Origin: Pelomonas caseinilytica
GTDB lineage: Bacteria > Pseudomonadota > Gammaproteobacteria > Burkholderiales > Burkholderiaceae_C
DNA: 64,000 bases
Assembly: GCF_021353235.1 (NCBI RefSeq)
Contig: NZ_JAJTWT010000003.1
Span: 124,001 to 188,000, forward strand
Reading direction: 5' to 3'
Program-made: the position numbers and the translations under genes
Part shown: positions 1 through 9,272 of the stretch, in pieces
Numbering within the stretch: the first letter of the stretch is position 1
How the letters are laid out: each line of letters begins with the position of its first letter
The notes under the pieces: model-generated
What the model was told of the DNA's origin: nothing
The model's input: only the letters and a program-made list of their open reading frames with translations
Databases searched by the model: none

Positions 1-180
<180 letters not shown>

Positions 181-211
181 TCAGGTTTCAGCACGCAAAG
201 AATTGAATTGA

Positions 212-1636
<1,425 letters not shown>

Positions 1637-1768
1637 GACTTCGCATTCGGGCGCCATGCGGCGTTGCCGTGCTCGCTGGACGCGAGTCCAGCTCCGCGCG
1701 GCGCCTTGCCTGACGCCCGACTGCTCGCTTACTGAACCTTCTTCAACATTCGCTAAGGAAGATTGAAC

Positions 1769-2185
1769 ATGGCAACCCTCCACGTCGACGTGGTCTCCGC
1801 CGAAGAGCAGATCTTCTCCGGCGAGGCCAAGTTCGTCGCCCTGCCGGGCGAGGGCGGCGAACTCGGCATCCTGCCGCAGCACACGCCGCTGATTACGCGC
1901 ATCAAGCCCGGCGCGGTGCGCATCCAGCGCGCCGACAGCGGCGAGGAAGAATTCGTCTTCGTCGCCGGCGGCATCCTCGAGGTGCAACCGCACCGCGTCA
2001 CCGTGCTGGCCGACACCGCCATCCGCGGCAAGGACCTCGACGAGGCCAAGGCCGCCGAGGCCAAGAAGCTGGCCGAAGAGGCCATGAAGAACGCCAAGAG
2101 CGACATCGACTTCGCCAAGGCGCAGAGCGAGTTCGCCGCCATGGCGGCACAGATCGCGGCGTTGCGCAAGTTCCGCAGGAAGTGA
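1769..2185 (+). CDS. atpC: F1Fo ATP synthase subunit epsilon
   Basis: The epsilon subunit (138 residues) has an N-terminal beta-sandwich ([20 protein letters not shown]) followed by a C-terminal helical pair. It binds gamma and modulates ATPase activity. I take the ATG at 1769, preceded by AAGGA at 1755-1759, rather than the in-frame TTG six bases upstream. It is the last gene of the atp operon, and a rho-independent terminator follows 32 bases after the stop. Confidence 0.97.
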   Translation: MATLHVDVVSAEEQIFSGEAKFVALPGEGGELGILPQHTPLITRIKPGAVRIQRADSGEEEFVFVAGGILEVQPHRVTVLADTAIRGKDLDEAKAAEAKKLAEEAMKNAKSDIDFAKAQSEFAAMAAQIAALRKFRRK

Positions 2186-2216
2186 TCGGACGCGCCAGTG
2201 GGCGCCTTCCAATAAG

Positions 2217-2245
2217 ACGACGGGCTTTGTCCCGTCGTTTTTTTT
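2217..2245 (+). terminator. Rho-independent terminator of the atp operon
   Basis: An 8-bp perfect stem (ACGACGGG / CCCGTCGT) with a 6-base loop is followed directly by a run of eight T. It lies 32 bases after the atpC stop and marks the end of the ATP synthase transcript. Confidence 0.93.
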
Positions 2246-2349
2246 GGATCTGTCTTCGATGTGCCCGCCATCGGGCGTGTGTTCAGCGGCGTGAGCATCG
2301 CTGGCATCGCTACACTGGCGTTTTACAACTTCAACCTAGGGAGGAAACC

Positions 2350-3036
2350 ATGAACCGATTGAAGATTTTCGTTAGCAGCCTGGTCGTCGTGGCGGTTGCG
2401 GCGGCGCTTGCTGGTTGTGCAACGACCGAACAGTCGCGCTCGTTGGAAGTGCCGAAAGTCGCAGCGGCCTCGGCTCCGGCGTACCAGGGCGCCAAGGCGC
2501 CCATTGCCGTCGGCAAGTTCGACAACCGAAGCAATTACCAGCGAGGCATCTTCTCCGACGGTGTTGACCGCCTGGGCGCGCAAAGCAAAACCATCCTCGT
2601 CTCCCACCTCCAGCAGACGAATCGCTTCAGCGTTCTGGACCGCGACAATCTCGAGGAGTCCAAACAGGAGGCCCAGTTCAAGGGCGGTGCTCAGGCGATC
2701 AAAGGGGCCGACTACCTTGTGACGGGTGCGGTCAGCGAATTCGGCCGCAAGGACGTCGGCGACAAGCAGCTGTTCGGGTTGCTGGGGCGCGGGAAGTCGC
2801 AGGTGGCCTATGCCAAGGTGACCTTGAATATCGTCAACGCGGCGACCTCCGAAGTTGTCTATTCGGTGCAAGGCGCGGGTGAATACAGCCTGTCCGAGCG
2901 CGAGGTGCTGGGTTTTGGCAGCACCGCCAGCTACGACGCCACGCTCAATGGCAAGGTGCTCGACCTGGCCATCCGCGAAGCCGTCAATGCGCTGACCGCG
3001 GGAATCGACAGCGGCGCCTGGAAGCCTGTGCGCTGA
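2350..3036 (+). CDS. CsgG/HfaB-family outer-membrane lipoprotein
   Basis: This 228-residue lipoprotein has a signal peptide and lipobox LAGC (Cys23). A CsgG-type domain follows (FDNRSNYQRGIF, FSVLDRDNLEESKQEAQF, YLVTGAVSEFGRKD). CsgG proteins form outer-membrane secretion pores for curli, while HfaB anchors holdfast. The start at 2350 is chosen from the strong AGGGAGGA site at 2338-2345 and because the signal peptide begins there. It is the first gene of a trio with DUF4810 and DUF799 lipoproteins; no curli subunit genes are nearby. The trio probably forms an envelope complex, but its cargo is not evident. Confidence 0.88.
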   Translation: MNRLKIFVSSLVVVAVAAALAGCATTEQSRSLEVPKVAAASAPAYQGAKAPIAVGKFDNRSNYQRGIFSDGVDRLGAQSKTILVSHLQQTNRFSVLDRDNLEESKQEAQFKGGAQAIKGADYLVTGAVSEFGRKDVGDKQLFGLLGRGKSQVAYAKVTLNIVNAATSEVVYSVQGAGEYSLSEREVLGFGSTASYDATLNGKVLDLAIREAVNALTAGIDSGAWKPVR

Positions 3037-3046
3037 GGAGGGCCGC

Positions 3047-3448
3047 ATGAAGACAACGCTCACGCTTCTCGCAGCGCTCGCACTGGCTGGATGTGCGCAG
3101 CCGGGACCCAAGCCCCTGTACCAATGGGCGGGCTACCAGAACTCCGTCTACCAATACCTCAAGTCCGACGGCAGTGAGCCCGGCGCCCAGATCGCGGCGC
3201 TTGAGGCCCAGATCGAAAAGAACAAGGCTGCCGGCGAGGCCACCCCGCCAGGCATGCGCGCGCACCTGGCTCTGCTCTATTCCAAGGTGGGCGATGACGT
3301 GGCGGCACAGCGCCATCTCGAAGCAGAACGGGCTCAGTTTCCGGAGTCGGCTGCCTACATCGACTTCCTGCTCAAGAACGTCAAGAAGGATGGCTCCAAG
3401 AGTGCCATCAGCGCGCCTGCCGCTGCGGCCAGCCAGGCCAAGATTTGA
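3047..3448 (+). CDS. DUF4810 family lipoprotein
   Basis: A small lipoprotein of 133 residues with lipobox ALAGC (Cys16). The mature part begins PLYQWAGYQNSVYQYL, the DUF4810 signature, and continues with a helix-rich region and an Ala-rich tail. The start is 10 bases after the CsgG-like gene, with GAGGAGGG before the ATG. The family is regularly found between CsgG-like and DUF799 genes, so it is probably a periplasmic or outer-membrane partner. No biochemical function is known to me. Confidence 0.88.
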   Translation: MKTTLTLLAALALAGCAQPGPKPLYQWAGYQNSVYQYLKSDGSEPGAQIAALEAQIEKNKAAGEATPPGMRAHLALLYSKVGDDVAAQRHLEAERAQFPESAAYIDFLLKNVKKDGSKSAISAPAAAASQAKI

Positions 3449-3463
3449 GGGAGAGAAAGAAAT

Positions 3464-4144
3464 ATGGACATTCGGTTCCAGCGCGCTTGGCGCTGCATCT
3501 TGACCGTGGCGGTTGCTACCTCCCTGCTGGTGCTGCAGGGTTGTGCCACGCCGCCCAAGCCCTATGACTACACGGCCTACAAGGAAGCCAAACCAGCTTC
3601 CATCCTGGTGCTGCCTCCTCTCAATGCCACGCCGGAAGTACAGGCGACGCCGAGTGTCATGGCCCAGATGACGCAGCCGCTGGCCGAGTCAGGTTATTAC
3701 GTGCTGCCCGTTTCGCTGGTCGATGAAACGCTCAAGAGCAACGGCATGCACACGCCGGATGAAGCCCAGCAGATTGCACCGGCGAAGCTGCGGGAGATCT
3801 TCGGCGCCGACGCCGGCCTGTACGTCAAGGTCACGCGTTACGGCTCGGTCTACAAGGTGGTCAACAGCGAAACCGCGGTGACCCTGGAAGCCAAACTCGT
3901 CGACCTGCGCAATGGGCGGCTGCTTTGGGAGGGCACGGCCAGCGCGTCGAGCGCGGAGCAAAGCAACAACAGCCAGGGTGGCCTGATCGGACTGCTGGTC
4001 AAGGCTGTCGTCGATCAGATCATCTCGGCGTCCACCGATCGAAGCCACCCGATGGCCGGCCTTGCGAGCCAACGCCTTCTCGCAGCGGGTCGGCCTAACG
4101 GGTTGTTGTATGGTCCGCGTTCCCCGAACTACGGCAAGCCTTGA
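3464..4144 (+). CDS. DUF799 / GNA1162-family lipoprotein
   Basis: This 226-residue protein has a long signal peptide and lipobox LQGC (Cys27), followed by YDYTAYKEAKPASILVLPP, which is typical of DUF799. The family includes the Neisseria antigen GNA1162 and has a fold resembling periplasmic TolB-N-like domains. It is third in the lipoprotein trio, 15 bases after the DUF4810 gene, with GAGGGAGAG upstream of the ATG. Role: probably part of an outer-membrane assembly or secretion complex with the CsgG-like protein (inference from constant linkage). Confidence 0.88.
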   Translation: MDIRFQRAWRCILTVAVATSLLVLQGCATPPKPYDYTAYKEAKPASILVLPPLNATPEVQATPSVMAQMTQPLAESGYYVLPVSLVDETLKSNGMHTPDEAQQIAPAKLREIFGADAGLYVKVTRYGSVYKVVNSETAVTLEAKLVDLRNGRLLWEGTASASSAEQSNNSQGGLIGLLVKAVVDQIISASTDRSHPMAGLASQRLLAAGRPNGLLYGPRSPNYGKP

Positions 4145-4147
4145 ACC

Positions 4148-4969
4148 ATGAGCCGCCTTGAGCTCACGTCGCCCGACGGCGCCTGCGCGTCCGTGAGCTT
4201 GCACGGCGGCCACATCCTCTCCTGGCGCCCCGCCGGCGCCGAGGAGCAGCTCTACCTCTCCCCCCGCAGCGAGTTCACGCCCGGCAAGGCCATCCGGGGC
4301 GGTGTGCCGGTGTGCTTCCCGCAGTTCGCCGAGCGCGGCCCCTTGCCCAAGCACGGGTTCGCGCGGACGCTGGCCTGGGAGCTGGTGAGCCAGGAGCAGG
4401 GCGCCGACGACGCCCTGGCCGTGCTGCGCCTGCGGGACGGCGAGCAGACGCGTCGCCTTTGGCCGCACGGCTTCGAGCTGGAACTCAGCGTGCGCGTCTC
4501 GGGCCGCAGCCTCGACGTCGAGCTGGCCTGCGAGAACCGCGGCGGCGAGGCCTTCAGCTTCACCGCCGCCCTGCACACCTATCTGCGCGTTGCCGACCTC
4601 GACGCCACCAGCCTCGAGGGCCTGAACGGCCTGCGCTACTTCGACTCCATCCTGCAGCGCGAGGCCACCGAGCGGATTAGCCTGCTGCTGCCGGGCGAGA
4701 AGGGCGTGCTGGACCTGGACCGCATCTACTTCGGTGTCGACCGCGAGCTGGTGCTGGCCGAGGAGGGCCGCCGCCTGGCCATCACTCAGCAGGGCTTCGA
4801 GGACGCTGTCGTGTGGAACCCCGGTCCCGAGCGCTGCGCCAAGCTGGCCGACATGCCGCCGGACGGCTGGCGCCGGATGCTGTGCGTCGAGGCCGCCGTC
4901 GTCGGCCATCCGGTGGAGTTGCCGGCAGGCGAGACCTGGGTCGGCCGGCAAAGCCTCGCCTTGCTCTGA
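4148..4969 (+). CDS. D-hexose-6-phosphate mutarotase
   Basis: An aldose 1-epimerase-fold enzyme of the YeaD type (273 residues) that interconverts alpha and beta anomers of hexose 6-phosphates. Conserved pieces include [25 protein letters not shown] and LHTYLRV (catalytic His). The C-terminal [17 protein letters not shown] and CVEAA segments are typical. The start is 3 bases after the DUF799 stop, with hemE following 40 bases later. It is cytosolic, since no signal peptide is seen. Confidence 0.93.
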   Translation: MSRLELTSPDGACASVSLHGGHILSWRPAGAEEQLYLSPRSEFTPGKAIRGGVPVCFPQFAERGPLPKHGFARTLAWELVSQEQGADDALAVLRLRDGEQTRRLWPHGFELELSVRVSGRSLDVELACENRGGEAFSFTAALHTYLRVADLDATSLEGLNGLRYFDSILQREATERISLLLPGEKGVLDLDRIYFGVDRELVLAEEGRRLAITQQGFEDAVVWNPGPERCAKLADMPPDGWRRMLCVEAAVVGHPVELPAGETWVGRQSLALL

Positions 4970-5009
4970 GTCAGACCGCCGCGGCCAGGGCCCGGCCGAT
5001 AATCCGCGG

Positions 5010-6089
5010 ATGTTCGCGCCCCTGCATAACGACACCTTCCTGCGCGCCTGCCTGCGCCAGCCCACCGACCACACGCCCGTCTGGCTGATGCGCCAGGCTG
5101 GCCGCTACCTGCCCGAGTACCGCGCCACGCGCGAGAAGGCCGGCAGCTTCATGGGCCTGGCGACGAACACCGACTACGCGACCGAGGTCACGCTGCAGCC
5201 GCTGGAGCGTTTCCCGCTGGATGCGGCCATCCTGTTCAGCGACATCCTCACCGTGCCCGACGCCATGGGCCTGGGGCTGAGCTTCCAGCAGGGCGAAGGC
5301 CCGAAGTTCGCCCGGGCCGTGCGCGACGAGGTCGCCGTCGCGGCGCTTGCGGTGCCGGACATGGACAAACTGCGCTATGTCTTCGACGCCGTCACCTCCA
5401 TCCGCCGCGCGCTGAACGGCCGCGTGCCGCTGATCGGCTTCTCGGGCAGCCCCTGGACGCTGGCCTGCTACATGGTCGAGGGCGGCGGCTCCGACGACTA
5501 TCGCCTCGTCAAGAGCCTGATGTATTCGCGGCCCGACCTGATGCACCGCATCCTCGACGTGAATGCCCGCGCCGTGGCGGCCTACCTGAACGCGCAGATC
5601 GAGGCCGGCGCGCAGGCCGTCATGGTCTTCGACTCCTGGGGAGGCGTGCTGGCCGACGGCGCCTTCCAGAAGTTCAGCCTTGCCTACTCGCGCCAGGTGC
5701 TGGCGGAGGTCAAGACCGAACACGAGGGCGCACGCATCCCGCGCATCCTCTTCACCAAGGGCGGAGGCCTTTGGCTGGACGAGATCGCCGGCTCGGGTGC
5801 CGACGTCGTTGGCCTGGACTGGACGATGAACCTCGGCCAGGCCCGCGCACGCGTGGGCGACCGCGTCGCCCTGCAGGGCAATCTCGACCCCAATGTGCTG
5901 TTCGCTCCGCCCGAGGTCGTGCGAGCCGAGGCGCGCGCCGTGCTCGACAGTTTCGGCGTGCCGGCGGCCGGCCATGGCCATGTCTTCAACCTCGGCCACG
6001 GCATCAGCCAGTTCACGCCGCCGGAGAGCGTCGCGGCGCTGGTGGATGAAGTGCACAGCCATTCCCGCCGGCTGCGCGGGGGGCGCTGA
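5010..6089 (+). CDS. hemE: Uroporphyrinogen decarboxylase
   Basis: This 359-residue enzyme removes four carboxyl groups from uroporphyrinogen III to give coproporphyrinogen III in heme synthesis. The family signature [17 protein letters not shown] is near the N-terminus. [28 protein letters not shown] and the C-terminal [14 protein letters not shown] are all present. The start at 5010 gives the usual N-terminus [16 protein letters not shown]; longer in-frame extensions overlap the mutarotase and are rejected. The order atp - hemE - priA is common in Burkholderiales. Confidence 0.98.
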   Translation: MFAPLHNDTFLRACLRQPTDHTPVWLMRQAGRYLPEYRATREKAGSFMGLATNTDYATEVTLQPLERFPLDAAILFSDILTVPDAMGLGLSFQQGEGPKFARAVRDEVAVAALAVPDMDKLRYVFDAVTSIRRALNGRVPLIGFSGSPWTLACYMVEGGGSDDYRLVKSLMYSRPDLMHRILDVNARAVAAYLNAQIEAGAQAVMVFDSWGGVLADGAFQKFSLAYSRQVLAEVKTEHEGARIPRILFTKGGGLWLDEIAGSGADVVGLDWTMNLGQARARVGDRVALQGNLDPNVLFAPPEVVRAEARAVLDSFGVPAAGHGHVFNLGHGISQFTPPESVAALVDEVHSHSRRLRGGR

Positions 6090-6120
6090 GCGGCTGCCAA
6101 ATCTGCACTTGCGCGGCCAC

Positions 6121-6129
6121 TTATCCCCA
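6121..6129 (+). promoter_or_regulatory. DnaA-box-like site (8/9)
   Basis: TTATCCCCA differs at one base from the consensus DnaA box TTATCCACA. It lies 32 bases after hemE, in the same 297-bp gap as the stronger cluster at 6298-6332. Confidence 0.45.
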
Positions 6130-6297
6130 AAATCCAGGGAGCGGGGCGTTTAGGCGAAGTTTGGTGCAATGCCCCCTAGAGTTTTCCCGCTCCCTTGCTA
6201 AGTGCTTGATTTGCAACGGTAGCCGCTCAGCCGCCGCGGGAACCGTTTCAGGGCGCTCCGCACGGTGCCCCAACCCGGGCCCGCCCCAGAATGGGAT

Positions 6298-6332
6298 TTG
6301 CCCACAAACTTATCCACAGAAATTGTGGGCAA
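6298..6332 (+). promoter_or_regulatory. Perfect DnaA box inside a 10-bp inverted repeat
   Basis: A consensus DnaA box TTATCCACA (6310-6318) sits in the 15-base loop between TTGCCCACAA (6298-6307) and its exact complement TTGTGGGCAA (6323-6332). Each arm is itself a 7/9 match to a DnaA box, the second on the opposite strand. The remainder of the hemE-priA gap (6090-6386) has no credible gene. DnaA-dependent control of priA or a DnaA-titrating site are possible; the sequence alone does not make it an origin. Confidence 0.6.
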
Positions 6333-6386
6333 CCCAAGAAGCGTTTGAAATCATGAACTTGGCCTTGCATCTTGAGCTGCCGCTTC

Positions 6387-8471
6387 ATGAAACCCATGGA
6401 ACGGCTTGTGGTTGATCCAGGGCCAGGCGTTGTCGTTCGGGTCGCCGTCGACGCGCCCCAGCACAGCGGCCTGACGGGGCCGCTTGACTATGCGAGTGAG
6501 CAGGTGCTCGCACCCGGCTCGCTGGTGCGCGCGCCGTTGGGCAAGCGGGAACTTCTGGGCATCGTCTGGCCGGGCGAGTCCGCGCCGCCCGAGGTCGAGC
6601 TGCGGGCGGTCGCCGCGGTGTTCGACGCCTTGCCGCCGCTGGGCGCGGCCTGGTGCCGGATGCTGGATTTCGCGGCCGGCTACTACCAGCGCAGCGTCGG
6701 CGAGCTGGCCAGCGCCGTGCTGCCGCCGCAACTGCGTGAGCTCTCGCCCGAGCAGCTCGCCGCCCGGCTGCGCAAGCTCGAGCGCAAGGTCGCCAAGGGC
6801 CCGGCCGCAGCCGAGCCGGTCCGCCCCGAGCTGGCGCCCGAGCAGGCCGGGGCCGTCGCCCGCATCACCGCCCAGCTCGAGGCCGGCGCGGCGAAGCCGC
6901 TGCTGCTCTTCGGCGTGACGGGCAGCGGCAAGACCGAGGTCTACCTGCGCGCCGCCGAGGCCGCGCTGGCGGCGGGCCGGCAGGTGCTGGTGCTGGTGCC
7001 CGAGATCAACCTGACGCCTCAACTGGAGGCCCGCTTCACGGAGCGCTTCGCGGCGCTGCTGCCCGAGCCCCTGGCCATCGTCTCCCTGCACAGCGCGCTG
7101 ACGCCGGCCCAGCGCCTGCAGAACTGGCTGGCGGCCCACCTCGGCCGCGCCCGGCTGGTGCTCGGCACGCGGCTGGCGGTGTTCGCCTCGCTGCCCGACC
7201 TCGGCCTCATCGTCGTGGACGAGGAGCACGACCCCTCCTACAAGCAACAGGACGGCGCCCGCTACTCGGCGCGCGACCTCGCCGTCTGGCGGGCGCACGA
7301 CCTCAAGGTGCCGGTGGTGCTCGGTTCTGCGACGCCTTCGCTCGAAAGCTGGCAGCACGCCGAGTCTGGCCGTTATGAGCGCCTGACCCTGGCCACGCGC
7401 ATCGGCGGCGGGGCGCTGCCCCGGGTGCGGCTCTTCGACATGAAGTCCCTGCCGCCCTCGCCCGGCGTCACCACGGCCCTGACCGCGCCCCTGCTGGCCG
7501 CGCTGAAGGAGAGGCTGGACCGCGGCGAGCAGAGCCTCGTCTTCCTGAACCGGCGCGGCTATGCGCCCGTCCTGCACTGCGGCGAATGCCAGTGGAAGAG
7601 CGACTGCCCGCACTGCAGCGCCTGGCGCGTCTTCCACAAGCGCGACCGGACGCTGCGCTGCCACCACTGCGGCTTCACCGAACGCGTGCCGCGGGCCTGC
7701 CCCAACTGCGGCAACCACGACATCGCGCCCATCGGCCGCGGCACCGAGCGGCTGGAGGAGCAGCTGGCCGAGGCGCTGCCGGGCGCCCGGGTGCTGCGCA
7801 TCGACGCCGACTCCACGCGCCGCAAGGGCGAGCTGGAGGCGCAATTGCAGGCCGTGCACGACGGCGAGGTCGACATCCTCGTCGGCACGCAGATGGTCAC
7901 CAAGGGGCACGATTTCCGGCGCATCCGCTTTGTCGCCGCCGTCAACCCTGATGGAGCGTTGTTCAGCAGCGACTTCCGCGCGCCCGAGCGCCTCTTCGCC
8001 CTGCTGATGCAGGCCGCCGGCCGGGCCGGGCGCGACGCCTCGGGCGATGGCGTCAGCGAGATGTGGGTGCAGACCTGGCATCGCGACCATGCCCTCTACC
8101 AGGCCCTGGCGCGGCACGACTACGAGCGTTTCGCCCGAGACCAGCTCGCCGAGCGCCGCTCCGCCAGCCTGCCGCCGTTTTCGCATCTCGCCCTGCTGCG
8201 CGCCGAGGCGCGCACGGCCGAGGCGGCCAAGGCCTTCCTCGACGAGGCGGCGGGGCTGTTGCAGGACGAGCAGGTCTTCGTCTATCCGCCGGTGCCCCAT
8301 GCCGTGGCCCGGGTGGCGGATGTCGAGCGCATGCAGATGCTGGTGGAGGCGGGGCAGCGCTCTCGGCTGCAGGCCTTCCTGCGCGAATGGGTGCCGGCGC
8401 TGCTGGCGCTCAAGCGCCAGCACAAGGCCGTGCTGCGCTGGGCCGTGGACGTCGACCCGCTGGCGATCTGA
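6387..8471 (+). CDS. priA: Primosomal protein N' (replication restart helicase)
   Basis: PriA is a superfamily-2 3'-5' DNA helicase (694 residues from this ATG) that rebuilds replication forks away from the origin. The N-terminal DNA-binding domain begins VRVAVDAPQHSG. Walker A is GVTGSGKTEVYLR and Walker B is VVDEEHD. The zinc region has eight Cys (CGECQWKSDCPHC and CHHCGFTERVPRACPNCG). The helicase C-terminal part includes GTQMVTKGHDF and AGRAGR. Alternative starts are TTG at 6372 and ATG at 6396. Upstream lies the DnaA-box cluster. Confidence 0.97.
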   Translation: MKPMERLVVDPGPGVVVRVAVDAPQHSGLTGPLDYASEQVLAPGSLVRAPLGKRELLGIVWPGESAPPEVELRAVAAVFDALPPLGAAWCRMLDFAAGYYQRSVGELASAVLPPQLRELSPEQLAARLRKLERKVAKGPAAAEPVRPELAPEQAGAVARITAQLEAGAAKPLLLFGVTGSGKTEVYLRAAEAALAAGRQVLVLVPEINLTPQLEARFTERFAALLPEPLAIVSLHSALTPAQRLQNWLAAHLGRARLVLGTRLAVFASLPDLGLIVVDEEHDPSYKQQDGARYSARDLAVWRAHDLKVPVVLGSATPSLESWQHAESGRYERLTLATRIGGGALPRVRLFDMKSLPPSPGVTTALTAPLLAALKERLDRGEQSLVFLNRRGYAPVLHCGECQWKSDCPHCSAWRVFHKRDRTLRCHHCGFTERVPRACPNCGNHDIAPIGRGTERLEEQLAEALPGARVLRIDADSTRRKGELEAQLQAVHDGEVDILVGTQMVTKGHDFRRIRFVAAVNPDGALFSSDFRAPERLFALLMQAAGRAGRDASGDGVSEMWVQTWHRDHALYQALARHDYERFARDQLAERRSASLPPFSHLALLRAEARTAEAAKAFLDEAAGLLQDEQVFVYPPVPHAVARVADVERMQMLVEAGQRSRLQAFLREWVPALLALKRQHKAVLRWAVDVDPLAI

Positions 8472-8477
8472 CCGCGC

Positions 8478-8855
8478 TCAGTGGCGCGGAGCCTGCCCCA
8501 GGGTGCTGGCCAGCGCGGTGGCGCGGCGCTGCTGCTCCTGGCGGCGCAGCAGGCGGCTGACGGGGCGCGACAGGGCCATGACCAGCACCGTGATGCCCAG
8601 CAGCAGGCTGCCGGCGTCGACGTCAGGCAGGGGCAGCTCGAAGGGGCTTTCCGCGTGGCCGGCGCGCTGGGGCGGCGTCCAGTGGCTGCCGCCGTTGAGC
8701 GCCGTCAGGCTGGCCGAGCCGAGGCGGCCGGCATCCGCGATCACCGCCGCCGTCGCCGTGTCCGTCACGGCCTGGGGCCGGGCGTCACGCACGGCGCCGG
8801 CCGGAGCGGCGGAACTGAGGGCAGCGAGGGCGGCAGCAAGGACCAGGGCTTTCAT
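8478..8855 (-). CDS. Secreted or membrane protein of unknown function
   Basis: A 125-residue protein with a cleavable signal peptide (MKALVLAAALAALSSAAPAGA). A polar middle follows, then one hydrophobic segment near residues 84-98 (LLLGITVLVMALS) and a basic tail RLLRRQEQQRR. The layout resembles a C-terminally anchored exported protein, though no classical PEP-CTERM motif is present. It is convergent with priA, six bases away. I do not recognise the family. Confidence 0.6.
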   Translation of the reverse strand: MKALVLAAALAALSSAAPAGAVRDARPQAVTDTATAAVIADAGRLGSASLTALNGGSHWTPPQRAGHAESPFELPLPDVDAGSLLLGITVLVMALSRPVSRLLRRQEQQRRATALASTLGQAPRH

Positions 8856-9004
8856 GATGCAGGCTCACCGTGAGGAAGGGCTGGATCGCATTGTTCGCAG
8901 CCTACCGTGGCTGGGTTGTGAAGACTTCACGCGCTTCGGGGGGACCCCCGCGAATGAGCGATTCATCCTTGAAAACTGTGAGCCCCTCGTCCAAGGGGTA
9001 CCTT

Positions 9005-9253
9005 GGCCGGCCTTGCAGGCCGCGCCGCGGCTTGAGCCGCAGCCCTTCGGCAGGCACATGCCGCCCACCGGGCGCCATGTGTCCGGCCTCAGCCCCCTGG
9101 GGGACGCTGATGCTCGCGGCATCGAGCCGCGAGCACATCGCCATCGCGGGCCGGCTCGGGAACTGGAGTCGGACACAAGCAGTCCCTGCGGACTGCTTGT
9201 GCCTACGACAGGCCAAGGGCCTCTGGCCCTTGGCAGCCCAGCGCTCGGCCCGC
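9005..9253 (-). repeat. Hairpin-mosaic repeat, copy 1
   Basis: This segment is most of the 417-bp gap (8856-9272) between the helicase and the unknown gene. Read on the minus strand, bases 9253-9145 are identical over 109 nt to 15281-15389. A string of hairpins follows: TGCTCGCGGC/GCCGCGAGCA (plus-strand 9111-9135, 5-base loop), a CCCCC/GGGGG stem, and CACATGCCGCCC/GGGCGCCATGTG (9055-9081, 3-base loop, one mismatch). Shorter stems continue toward 9005. I see no credible gene in the gap. Confidence 0.85.
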
Positions 9254-9272
9254 CAACAGGCACTACGACGGG

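Noticed and set aside
6090..6386. Chromosomal replication origin between hemE and priA
   Set aside because: DnaA boxes are present but few, there is no clear AT-rich unwinding region and no dnaA gene; kept only as a DnaA-site finding.
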